A stretch of 64,000 nucleotides of DNA from Planctomycetota bacterium (GTDB taxonomy: Bacteria; Planctomycetota; Planctomycetia; Pirellulales; Lacipirellulaceae): assembly GCA_029781135.1 (NCBI GenBank), contig JAKOXH010000055.1, forward strand, positions 1 through 64,000. The letters are read 5' to 3'. Under the pieces are notes generated by a model, which was not told the DNA's origin, made no database searches, and worked only from the letters and a program-made list of their open reading frames with translations. A program made the position numbers and the translations under genes. Shown piece after piece: positions 27,541-35,318 of this stretch (position 1 is the stretch's first letter; each line of letters opens with the position of its first letter).

Positions 27541-29559
27541 TTACCGCTCAAGCTCGAAGTCTTGCCAAATCGTGATCGACTTCTGCCCGTTGCGATCCCG
27601 ATGCCCACCATCCCACAAGGCAAAAGCCAGCGAGGCCCGACCACCCGGCTCGAGCGAAATCCTGTCTCCAGCCGACGCTGCCACCGCGAGCGGCCGAGTC
27701 ATGACGACCGTCCAGCGCCCGTCCTTCCACGTGCCTTTCGCCTGTACCAGTTGGCTCTGCGGAGGACGGAAAGTCACCGTTCGTGGTCCACCGGCGGTGA
27801 GTGACGACCCGCCGGAACCCGCGTTGCGGGGCACAATCTGGTTCCCGACCGCCCGGGCTGGTAGCGAGATATCCGGTTGATCCGCCAGGCGTGCCCCGGC
27901 GCGGGTAAGTTCGGCGCTCGTCACCGCCGCTTCGCTAAACGGATAAACATCCGTCACGGCATTGGGATGTAGTTTCTCCACCGCAAGCTGACCATTCTGC
28001 CGGTCGGCATCCCAGAACCAGACGTCCACCGGCGCCGTCAGACTTCCCATCCCCAAAAATGGCTCGGAATCGCCTTGATAAAGCTCCAGGGCGACCGCGT
28101 CCTTGAACGACTCGCTCTGCCAGGCCTGTTGGTCCTCGGTCGCATCCAGCCACGAGAACCGCACCGCGAGCGTGGTACCATCGTGCACCGCTTGCACCGC
28201 GAAATCCGCGCTGGTGTCGGCACGCCACCACAGTGGCGTCGTCCGCAACGACACCGATTTTACGCTCGACCATGCTTCGGCCGACTCCGAGCCGGGAATC
28301 GAACTCACCCGCTGGGCCACTATTTTCTCCCGCTTGGGGACCGCGGCTTGCCGCTGCTCCTCGGTGGATAAGGAACGGATGTAATGGACCAGGTCGACCA
28401 TTTGCTCGGGCGTCATGGCGCTCGATGCCGGCATCGGCGTGCCGGGCATGCCGAACGCAATGCGGCGGTAGAGCGACGCAGGGTCGGGATTGCCCTTGAA
28501 GATGCCGAGCGTGAAATCGCGCGGACGAGTCGGCGTCCCATCGTCATCGTTCATGGCTTGCACGCCGTCGCCGCGGCCGGTCTCGCCATGGCACGAGATA
28601 CACACGAATTTGGCGTAGTTCTCCTTGCCGCGGGCGATGGCCTCGGCGGTCGGTGGACCGATGGTCGGCACAGGTCGCACTTCGCCCGGTACGGAGAGAT
28701 TATTGACGTAATCTTGAATGCTCTTCTGGACTTCCGACGCCGCGATTTTTTCGTCCGAAAGTCCTTCATCCTCCTTGAGTTGCCTGATGTACGCTTCGCG
28801 CACTCCTTCGGTCCGTAGTCGCAGCACCTCATCGACCAGCGCGTCGCGATCGCTTTGCGAGAGATGAGCCCACGGCGGCATTGCCGAGCCGGGCATTCCC
28901 CGGACGAGCACGGCCTGGATGTCGTCGCGCGTCGGCACGTTGTTGCTAGCGCTGACCAGGCGAAAACGGCCGGTCGTAAAATCGCGCGGCCGTGGAAATA
29001 GAAATGCTGCCGCAATGCCTTTGCCATCGCCGCGTTCGCCGTGGCAGGAAGCACAATGCTGTGTGAACAGTTGCGCACCCGTTGTGGTCAGCGTCGCAGG
29101 TTGCTTGCTTTCCGCCGGACCCGGTGCCGACGGCTTCGCCACCACTGCGTCCTTCGCCACCACTGCGTCCTTCGCCACCACTGCGTCCTTCGCCACCACT
29201 ACGTCCTTCGTCGGCACTACGTCCTTCGTCGGCACTACGTCCTTCGCAGGCACCGTGTCTTTCACCACCAAGGTGTCTTTCACCGGCACCGTGTCTTTCA
29301 CCACCGCCACGTCTTTCGCCACCACCGTGTGGGTGCCCGCGTTTGTAAGCGGCTTTGCCGAGTCCACCGCTGGCGACGACCGCTGGCACCCCAATCCGGT
29401 CACCAACGTGCTCGAGGTGATGAGTGCCCACAACAGAAGCCAGCTCGAGGGGCACTGCCGCGACCACCTTCGCTGTGGGTCCGCCCAACTCAATCCCGAC
29501 AACAACGGACGTACGAGCGTTGCAAAATCGACGCAACCGCGGGTCACAAAACGTGTCAT
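27541..29559 (-). CDS. Di-haem cytochrome c fused to ethylbenzene-dehydrogenase-type gamma domain, 672 aa
   Basis: Predicted electron-transfer subunit outside the cytoplasm. A hydrophobic segment (SSWLLLWALITSSTLVTGLG) before C58 suggests a signal or lipoprotein anchor. Residues 79-142 are a low-complexity linker of VVxKD/VPxKD units. Two c-type haem motifs follow, CASCH (169-173) and CISCH (320-324), each with a later GMPG-x2-MP that offers the distal Met. From about residue 415 the sequence resembles the haem-b-binding gamma subunit of type II molybdoenzymes (EbdC/DdhC-like; LAVRFSWLDATEDQ, PVDVWFWDADRQNG, LAFALWDGG). It is the first gene of the operon, with GAGAGAGG before ATG 29559. It would replace a NarI membrane subunit, which is absent. 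Confidence 0.8.
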   Translation of the reverse strand: MTRFVTRGCVDFATLVRPLLSGLSWADPQRRWSRQCPSSWLLLWALITSSTLVTGLGCQRSSPAVDSAKPLTNAGTHTVVAKDVAVVKDTVPVKDTLVVKDTVPAKDVVPTKDVVPTKDVVVAKDAVVAKDAVVAKDAVVAKPSAPGPAESKQPATLTTTGAQLFTQHCASCHGERGDGKGIAAAFLFPRPRDFTTGRFRLVSASNNVPTRDDIQAVLVRGMPGSAMPPWAHLSQSDRDALVDEVLRLRTEGVREAYIRQLKEDEGLSDEKIAASEVQKSIQDYVNNLSVPGEVRPVPTIGPPTAEAIARGKENYAKFVCISCHGETGRGDGVQAMNDDDGTPTRPRDFTLGIFKGNPDPASLYRRIAFGMPGTPMPASSAMTPEQMVDLVHYIRSLSTEEQRQAAVPKREKIVAQRVSSIPGSESAEAWSSVKSVSLRTTPLWWRADTSADFAVQAVHDGTTLAVRFSWLDATEDQQAWQSESFKDAVALELYQGDSEPFLGMGSLTAPVDVWFWDADRQNGQLAVEKLHPNAVTDVYPFSEAAVTSAELTRAGARLADQPDISLPARAVGNQIVPRNAGSGGSSLTAGGPRTVTFRPPQSQLVQAKGTWKDGRWTVVMTRPLAVAASAGDRISLEPGGRASLAFALWDGGHRDRNGQKSITIWQDFELER
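29134..29325. repeat. Tandem ~18-bp repeats coding a KD-rich linker
   Basis: About ten imperfect 18-base units lie inside the cytochrome gene. On the plus strand the 5'-most units are nearly identical (CACTGCGTCCTTCGCCAC three times), while units nearer 29325 have drifted. They encode hexapeptides ending KD. Likely to vary in number between strains by replication slippage and to act as a flexible linker between membrane anchor and haem domain. Confidence 0.75.
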
Positions 29560-29736
29560 ACGTTGACCTCTCTCGGACTGGGATTGACCGTTGACTAGGT
29601 CATTCCAGCACACCATGACGATGTCCGAAGAAAATCACGCACCTGCAATGAGGCATGAATTGGTATCAGTATTCAGGAAAAAATCCTACACGTCCAGGTG
29701 CATTTTTCCATAGACCGTTTGACTGCCGTTCCTCCC

Positions 29737-29759
29737 CCCTAGGGCGTTACCGTCTAGGG
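29737..29759. repeat. Inverted repeat between operons
   Basis: CCCTAG and CTAGGG separated by 11 bases, about 180 bases upstream of the cytochrome gene start and before the rightward genes. Possible binding site for a regulator of the molybdoenzyme operon or a hairpin; function inferred from position only. Confidence 0.3.
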
Positions 29760-29792
29760 AAGCCATGTTTCCTTTGAAAGGAGGAACGTACA

Positions 29793-29867
29793 ATGCCTCG
29801 AAGCGAGATTACCCGAAGCGATTCCGTGGCAGGCACGCCACGTGAGGTAGTGCGCAGGGCCGATTAG
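29793..29867 (+). CDS. Possible small ORF, 24 aa
   Basis: AAAGGAGG lies eight bases before an ATG that opens a 24-codon frame ending in TAG at 29865-29867. The ribosome binding site is the strongest on this strand in the region, which is the only reason to list it. The peptide is charged and has no recognisable motif. It could be a leader peptide, a remnant of a gene, or chance. Confidence 0.3.
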   Translation: MPRSEITRSDSVAGTPREVVRRAD

Positions 29868-29959
29868 AAATTCAGACTGCGCAAAGGGTGGCACGCCCAA
29901 AGGCTTGGCGATGGGCGTGGATTTGTCGGGAATTACTTAAGTCCCGGATTCAGCGAAAC

Positions 29960-30310
29960 ATGATCAAGCTCAAGCGCGTTTACGAGAAACCGTCCCGAAC
30001 CGATGGCCTGCGTGTTCTAGTCGATCGATTATGGCCACGCGGCCTCAGCAAGGAACGTGCCGATGTCGACCTCTGGCTCAAAGAAGTCGCTCCCAGCACC
30101 GAATTGCGCAAATGGTTCGGCCATGACCCAGATAAGTGGAAAGAATTCCAATCTCGCTACCGGAAAGAACTTCGCGCAAACAAGGACGCCGTTCAGTTAT
30201 TGAAGGAAAAGGCCGCGAAACAAATCGTGACGATTGTTTATGGAGCGCGCGATGAGCAGCATAATGACGCGGTTGTTTTGAAGAAGGTCCTTGAAGGTCG
30301 CAAATCCTAG
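29960..30310 (+). CDS. DUF488 family protein, 116 aa
   Basis: Small cytoplasmic protein with the features of DUF488: VDRLWPRGLSKERADVDLWL near the N-terminus, then FGHDPDKWKEFQSRYRKEL and VTIVYGARDEQHNDA. Its biochemical function is not established; members are often found beside stress and redox genes. ATG 29960 is chosen because the protein starts IKLKRVYEKPS as expected for the family; the 24 preceding in-frame codons look non-coding. It diverges from the molybdoenzyme operon and precedes the NO-response genes by about 390 bases containing a palindromic element. Confidence 0.85.
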   Translation: MIKLKRVYEKPSRTDGLRVLVDRLWPRGLSKERADVDLWLKEVAPSTELRKWFGHDPDKWKEFQSRYRKELRANKDAVQLLKEKAAKQIVTIVYGARDEQHNDAVVLKKVLEGRKS

Positions 30311-30404
30311 CCGGCACGGCCGAGCATCGTGTGGCGTACCATGCTGCCGCCAGCGACAAGCAGGCCGTTCTCGGCCGGTCATGCCCAATGGCGAAACAGC
30401 CTCT

Positions 30405-30505
30405 AACAGCCCGTTGAAAAAGGGGACAGGCGCGCTCGCGAGACAGCAAATCCCCAACGTTTTCGGCGACGGACCGCGAGCCAGTCCCCCTTTTCAACAG
30501 CCTCC
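30405..30505. repeat. Imperfect palindromic element (MITE-like)
   Basis: GTTGAAAAAGGGGACAGG (30413-30430) is mirrored by CCAGTCCCCCTTTTCAAC (30481-30498), with outer AACAGCC/GGCTGTT pairing and inner CGCTCGCG/CCGCGAG similarity. No ORF. The arms look like a short non-autonomous mobile repeat or REP-like element; I recall similar sequences in other planctomycete genomes but could not check. Confidence 0.6.
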
Positions 30506-30703
30506 CATCAACGCCCAGAACGACCGACTTGATATCTACACATAAAGGTGTAGAATTAGCGTGCTCGCGAATCACCGCCGGCTTGCCCAAGACGGCCGCC
30601 TACGGGCTTCGCACGATCGCCTTGCTATTCGCGCCAGCCCAATGGTTCGATTGGATGAGATAAACTAACCAATAGCCCGATTGAAGCGTCAGGAGAAAAG
30701 ACT

Positions 30704-31435
30704 ATGACTGCATTTCGTATTGAGAACACGGTGGGTGAAGTCGTGGCGCAGTTCCCCGCGTTGGCGCGCCTGTTTGAAGCGGCGCGCATCGATTATTGTT
30801 GTGGCGGCAAGAAGACCTTGGCGGAGGTCTGTCGGGAAAAAGGGGTCGAACCTCAGGCATTTCTCGCCATGCTGGACGAAGCTGCGTCGGCAAACGACGG
30901 AGGAGCCGAGATCGATGCGGCGGCCATGTCGCTCACCGAGCTGGCCAACCACATCGAGGCAACGCACCACGCCTACTTGCGTGACGAGTTGCCGCGGCTG
31001 AACCTACTCACCGAGAGAGTGGCTTCCGTCCACGGGGCCGAGGACGCCCGACTGCGCGCGGTTCGGGAGACGTTTCTTGCGTTGGCCGGCGAAATGACCA
31101 GCCACATGATGAAAGAAGAGCAGATTCTGTTTCCCATGATCCGACAGCTCGAGGCGAGCGACCGGCTACCCACATTTCACTGCGGCTCGGTCGCCAACCC
31201 GATCCGCCAGATGGAGATCGAGCATCACAATGCGGGCGGGGCGCTGGAGCGGATGCGCGAGTTGACCGACGAATATACGCCGCCGACTTGGGCCTGTAAT
31301 ACGTACCGCGCAATGCTCGACTCGCTAGCTCACCTCGAGCGTGACATGCACCTCCACGTCCATAAGGAAGACAATGTGCTGTATCCGAGGGCGCTCCAGC
31401 GGGAAGCCGAACTTGCCCAAGGAGCGCACGCATGA
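30704..31435 (+). CDS. ric: Iron-sulfur cluster repair di-iron protein (Ric/ScdA/YtfE family), 243 aa
   Basis: Repairs Fe-S clusters damaged by nitric oxide or oxidants. The N-terminal ScdA domain has VAQFPALARLFEAARIDYCC with C32-C33 and GG, followed by a hemerythrin-like four-helix region with His/Glu iron ligands (HIEATHHAYLRDELP, HMMKEEQILFP, EIEHHNAGGALE, HLHVHKEDNVLYPRAL). Length is normal for the family. AGGAG lies before ATG 30704. It overlaps the next hemerythrin gene by four bases (ATGA), forming an operon that continues with NnrS. Its presence next to a nitrate-reductase-like operon suggests NO is formed or encountered. The symbol is given for the family, not for a proven orthologue. 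Confidence 0.9.
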   Translation: MTAFRIENTVGEVVAQFPALARLFEAARIDYCCGGKKTLAEVCREKGVEPQAFLAMLDEAASANDGGAEIDAAAMSLTELANHIEATHHAYLRDELPRLNLLTERVASVHGAEDARLRAVRETFLALAGEMTSHMMKEEQILFPMIRQLEASDRLPTFHCGSVANPIRQMEIEHHNAGGALERMRELTDEYTPPTWACNTYRAMLDSLAHLERDMHLHVHKEDNVLYPRALQREAELAQGAHA

Positions 31436-32010
31436 TGGCCGTCAATCTGGGAGACAAACCACTCGCTGATTTCAGCCGGCCGCTGGAGATGATGTCGGAC
31501 TGCCACCGCAGGATCGAGCATTTTCTCGACGTGTTGAACAAGGTGGACGCACGGTTTGGCGCGGGCGAATTGACGGACGAAGCTCGCCGGGCGCTGGAGG
31601 CGTCGCTCAACTACTTTGCGAATTTCGCGCCGCGCCACACGGCCGACGAGGAGCAGTCACTGTTCCCACGCCTGCGGTGCAGCCAGAGCACGGAAGCGCG
31701 CGACGCGCTGGCGGAGTTGGACCGTTTGGAGCGCGATCACCGCCAGGCCGAAGCCAATCACGCACTCGTGGACCGGCTCGGGCGTCAATGGCTCGCGGCG
31801 GGCCACATCGACGAGGGCCCCCGACAAAGCTTGCAACGAGCGCTTGACGAGCTGACCGCGATGTATGCCGCCCATATCCAATTGGAGGAACAGCAAGTTT
31901 TTGTCGTTGCCTCGCACATGTTGAAGCCAACGCAGCTGCGCGAGATCGGCGCGGAAATGAAACGACGGCGGTCGCTTACCAATTGCATAGTCCAGGCTGA
32001 TGGCGTATAA
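31432..32010 (+). CDS. Hemerythrin-domain protein, 192 aa
   Basis: Cytoplasmic four-helix protein likely to carry a di-iron centre. Putative ligands are in MMSDCHRRIEHFLDVL, NFAPRHTADEEQSLFPRL and AAHIQLEEQQVFVVASHML. It could bind oxygen or NO, or support cluster repair with the preceding Ric protein. The ATG at 31432 overlaps the upstream stop; an ATG at 31435 directly follows and is equally possible. NnrS begins eight bases downstream, so all three are cotranscribed. Confidence 0.85.
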   Translation: MMAVNLGDKPLADFSRPLEMMSDCHRRIEHFLDVLNKVDARFGAGELTDEARRALEASLNYFANFAPRHTADEEQSLFPRLRCSQSTEARDALAELDRLERDHRQAEANHALVDRLGRQWLAAGHIDEGPRQSLQRALDELTAMYAAHIQLEEQQVFVVASHMLKPTQLREIGAEMKRRRSLTNCIVQADGV

Positions 32011-32018
32011 GGATTTCG

Positions 32019-33776
32019 ATGACAGCCCGCTCCTACGCGCGCAAATCGATTCAACCGGAGATGACGGTCCGCCAGATTGCGGCCGACTTTCCGGCCACGC
32101 AAGAGGTATTTCGCCTTCATGGCGAACAAGATGCGCCTCCGGCACGATTCGGGCATCTGGAACCGCTGACGCACTTTGCCCGCCGGCGCGGCACGCCACT
32201 CGAAACGCTCCTGTCGGAGCTGGCGAGCGTCACCGGCGAGCAGATCGAGCTTCGCGGCCGATTCGCCGAACACGCTCATCACGGATTCATTCTCTGGGCC
32301 ATGATTTTGACGCTCACACTAGGCGCCGGCTGGGGAGCATGGCTGTTATGGCAGATCGGGATGCAGCGTCAATTCAGCGGCGTCCCGGCTGCTTATGTGA
32401 TCGCCCATGGCGAAGCGCAATTGTGGGGCTTTATCGTCCTGTTCGTGATGGGTGTCGCGTTGCGGACCGTATTGCAGGGGGCGGTGCGGCACCCTCAAGG
32501 CGCTTGGGTCTGTCGCGTTCTCTTGACCCTGGCGCTGGTGGGCGTCGGCGGGAGCGTGCTGTGGTCCCTACTGCCGGAATCGTTTGTTTCCGCCGGGCTC
32601 ATTAGTTCGGCGGCGCTATTGCTTTTGTCTTTAGGATTCTGGGGGCTGCAGATCGCGCTACTGCGAACCAAATGCCGTGCCACGTGGGCCCGCGCCGTTC
32701 TTGTATCGGGCGCATGGCTCACTGCCTGGGCAGTTATCACTGCGTGGCTTCGCTGGAGTGCCGGCAACGTCGGGCCAGGCGCGTATAGCAACGCCCAGCG
32801 GTTGTTGCTCATCGAGCTGGCGGTGTTTGGATTCGCCATGAACTCGATTTACGGCTTCGGCCAGATGCTGCTACCCGGCTTGCTGCGGATCGGTTCCACG
32901 CGCGATTGGGCGCTCGAACTTGCCCATTGGCTGCACAACGCCGGAGCGATCCTCGTGTGCTTCGCAACTGGCTTGGTCGCCAGCGGCCTCGGCATGGTCA
33001 TCGGCAGCGGGCTATTGGTGAGCGGCGCGGTGCTATTTGCTGTCGGCCATCGCGGCTTCGTTGGCAGGCGCCGCACGTCGCACGGCGATGCAAAAGGTCA
33101 TGCCCCACTCGACTTTTATCCGCCGTTAGCCTTCTTCTGGTTACTGGCAGGGCTGGCGCTGATGACCGGCGGAGTCGTATACGAGGCTGTCCATGAGGTA
33201 CCGCTGCCACACGCCTACATGGGAGCGGTTCGCCACGCTTTGACAGTCGGATTCATGACCACGCTCATCCTCGGGGTCGGCCAGCGCATGCTGCCGGTTC
33301 TCGACCGGACCGTGCTGGCGATGCCGCGATTGACGGTTCCGATTCTCGTGTTGATCGGCGCTGGCAACCTCTTACGAGTCATCACCGAGCTGGCGACCAT
33401 GCTTACGCCCGTAGCCTACAGCGTGATGCCGATCTCTGCCGTCTTGGAATGGTCGGCCCTCCTCTTATTCGCCATCAACCTGACCGCGACCATGTTCCAT
33501 AGCGACCCCCTGCTTAAGCGCGGTCGCGTCACCAAGCGATCGTCGTTGGCCGTGCTCGTGGCTGAGCATCCCTGGATTGAGAACCGTCTCCGCCCCCTAG
33601 GTACGCGTTACTTGGAGCGAGCAAGAAGCGTCCCAGACGAGCTAACCATCGGCTCGTTCGCTGAGAGCGAAGGTTTCGACGCAGCGCAGTTTGTCTCCGA
33701 GATCAACGCTTGGTTGGCGGACGGACCACCGGTCATGTCATTGCAGAACCCAATGGTCAAGAACGTCAGTCGGTGA
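32019..33776 (+). CDS. nnrS: NnrS family membrane protein with terminal DUF1858-like domains, 585 aa
   Basis: NnrS proteins are haem- and copper-containing membrane proteins that protect against nitric-oxide-derived stress. Residues about 14-75 form a soluble domain like ScdA-N/DUF1858 (TVRQIAADFPATQEVFRLHG). Then come about twelve membrane helices with conserved phrases (VIAHGEAQLWGFIVLFVMGV, NSIYGFGQMLLPGLLRIGS, HALTVGFMTTLILGVGQRML). The last ~60 residues look like a second DUF1858-type domain (LTIGSFAESEGFDAAQFVSE). This double decoration is unusual for a family normally near 400 residues. It is the third gene of the ric operon. Confidence 0.85.
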   Translation: MTARSYARKSIQPEMTVRQIAADFPATQEVFRLHGEQDAPPARFGHLEPLTHFARRRGTPLETLLSELASVTGEQIELRGRFAEHAHHGFILWAMILTLTLGAGWGAWLLWQIGMQRQFSGVPAAYVIAHGEAQLWGFIVLFVMGVALRTVLQGAVRHPQGAWVCRVLLTLALVGVGGSVLWSLLPESFVSAGLISSAALLLLSLGFWGLQIALLRTKCRATWARAVLVSGAWLTAWAVITAWLRWSAGNVGPGAYSNAQRLLLIELAVFGFAMNSIYGFGQMLLPGLLRIGSTRDWALELAHWLHNAGAILVCFATGLVASGLGMVIGSGLLVSGAVLFAVGHRGFVGRRRTSHGDAKGHAPLDFYPPLAFFWLLAGLALMTGGVVYEAVHEVPLPHAYMGAVRHALTVGFMTTLILGVGQRMLPVLDRTVLAMPRLTVPILVLIGAGNLLRVITELATMLTPVAYSVMPISAVLEWSALLLFAINLTATMFHSDPLLKRGRVTKRSSLAVLVAEHPWIENRLRPLGTRYLERARSVPDELTIGSFAESEGFDAAQFVSEINAWLADGPPVMSLQNPMVKNVSR

Positions 33777-33826
33777 CGGCGTGTGACAAGGAGCGGAACC
33801 CGACCAATGGATAGGAGACACACGAA

Positions 33827-34210
33827 ATGACCAAGATCGAAGACGTCCCGAGACAAGTGATTGAGAAATCGGAGTGGGTAGCGATCGCCACGGCCGGCCC
33901 AGACGGGCCCCACGTCGTGGGCTGCTGGGGCGACTACGTGCGGGCCTTGGGTGTCGATGGCGATGAGTTGCTCATACCGGCCGGACGATTCCATAAAACG
34001 GAGGAGAACCTAAAACACAACCCGCGGGTCGAGCTGTTGTTTGCCAGTCGGGAAATGCCGCGTCCGGACGGTCAAGGACAGGGCTGCACGGTTTTCGGTA
34101 GGGGAGAATTGCAGACATCTGGTCGCGCTGCCGAGGCAGTTAAAGCAAAATTCCCCTGGGCCCGCGGCGCTTTGGTCGTGCGCATCGAAGCCGCCAAAAC
34201 GCACCTTTGA
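33827..34210 (+). CDS. Pyridoxamine-5'-phosphate-oxidase-like flavin-binding protein, 127 aa
   Basis: A small split-barrel protein predicted to bind FMN or a related flavin. The N-terminus EKSEWVAIATAGPDGPHVVG and the RFHKTEENLKHNPRVELLF segment are typical. AGGAG precedes the ATG. It follows nnrS by 50 bases, likely in the same transcript. Relatives reduce or sequester various compounds; the substrate is unknown here. Confidence 0.75.
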   Translation: MTKIEDVPRQVIEKSEWVAIATAGPDGPHVVGCWGDYVRALGVDGDELLIPAGRFHKTEENLKHNPRVELLFASREMPRPDGQGQGCTVFGRGELQTSGRAAEAVKAKFPWARGALVVRIEAAKTHL

Positions 34211-34353
34211 GTCCCCTCGTGATCTTGCTCAACAAGAAACCGCCCAATCCTGGAAGTTGGCATTTTGTAATAGCTCGAAGAACGGTTGCCGTGTGTTGGG
34301 CGCCTGGGATGTGCATGGCCAGCGGATGGAAGGCTTGGGGATTTCACTCTGAC

Positions 34354-35118
34354 TTAAGCTGTCGCGTCCGGCGCAAAAAAGGTCTCCGTCAGCCGATTCC
34401 AGGCATCGTCGTCGATCTGCCGGTAAAGATCCTGCGCCACGGTGCCACCATCGGCAAGGCAATTGTTGACTTCCTGGTCCGCATGAAGGCTCGTCATCAG
34501 CCGGTCGATCTCGCGCCCAAACCAAGTTCGCGCTTCGTCGCCGTGAAGCAGGCGTCGCCGGCCTGCGCTAACGTCTTCCGGTCGCAACCGCACCGCCCAT
34601 CCGCGATGGAAGGGCTCCTCATTGACAAAGGCCGGGTGCTGTGCTAGCCGCTCGTTCGTCGCGATGACTGTTCCCGAGATAGGTGCCCGCACCTCCACGC
34701 AGCGATTCCCACGTCGAAGAGCGAAGAGCCGATCGCCTTCCTTGACTCGCTTTCCGATCGGTGGCAGGTCTACCGTCTGCACCGGACCAAGGACGGCCTG
34801 CACTAGATCGTCTGCACCAACCAGCACGTGCCAAAGCAAGATCCGAGCCCAGCTATGGTTTGGATGGAAGTCAGTCCCCGAGACTAAGCGGAGACCTTTA
34901 TATTGAATTTGTTCGTCGATCTTCGCGTCGAGCTTGCTGCGAAAACTCGGGCTTAGGATATATAGCACGGCTGCCAACGCGCAGAAGGACGCGGCTAGCA
35001 GAGACAGCGGCCAGAAAAGTATGGCGCACAACATAATGGCGAGCAGGACGAAGGGAAACAGCAATAGCGCGACAAGTAGCAAGAGTCCTCGTTTAAGCCA
35101 AAGCGATGGCTGGGACAT
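34354..35118 (-). CDS. Membrane-anchored GcvH-like protein without lipoyl lysine, 254 aa
   Basis: Two hydrophobic segments (residues about 11-55) precede a glycine-cleavage-H-like domain: NHSWARILLWHVLVGADDLV, LPPIGKRVKEGDRLFALRRG and APISGTVIATNERLAQHP. In real GcvH a lysine lies about eight residues before the AP-[IV]-SG turn and is lipoylated; here that region reads RRGNRCVEVR with no Lys, so ordinary lipoylation is not possible. ATG 35118 has AAGGAG upstream; 40 extra in-frame codons to 35238 are not favoured. A sigma-54-like promoter lies about 50 bases upstream. It may be a sensor or scaffold domain linked to the two-component system nearby. Confidence 0.7.
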   Translation of the reverse strand: MSQPSLWLKRGLLLLVALLLFPFVLLAIMLCAILFWPLSLLAASFCALAAVLYILSPSFRSKLDAKIDEQIQYKGLRLVSGTDFHPNHSWARILLWHVLVGADDLVQAVLGPVQTVDLPPIGKRVKEGDRLFALRRGNRCVEVRAPISGTVIATNERLAQHPAFVNEEPFHRGWAVRLRPEDVSAGRRRLLHGDEARTWFGREIDRLMTSLHADQEVNNCLADGGTVAQDLYRQIDDDAWNRLTETFFAPDATA

Positions 35119-35165
35119 TGAAGTATCTCCTTTTCGCAGATTATTAGGTGACCGCCTTTTACGAT

Positions 35166-35183
35166 TTGCAAAGCGTGTACCCG
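35166..35183 (-). promoter_or_regulatory. Candidate sigma-54 promoter for the GcvH-like gene
   Basis: On the minus strand GGGTAC, five bases, TTGCA fits the -24/-12 pattern (TGGCAC-N5-TTGCA) at most positions and has GG and GC ten bases apart. It lies about 48 bases before ATG 35118. A sigma-54 activator is encoded at 38043, which makes the match more believable. Confidence 0.4.
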
Positions 35184-35318
35184 GCACCATGAGGAATACG
35201 CAACCCATTGCTGATAAGAGAGTTATGTATTTTGTCATTTCGTATGATAAGGGTGCAATGTATCCGAAGTGTAGAGTTATTCATCGCGCATGTTGAGAAA
35301 TTAAATGGTTAACCAACA

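Noticed and set aside
29134-29325. CRISPR-like direct repeats
   Set aside because: Contiguous 18-base units without spacers, in frame within a coding sequence.
29560-29760. Sigma-54 promoter for the molybdoenzyme operon
   Set aside because: No acceptable GG-N10-GC arrangement with consensus flanks was found on the minus strand.
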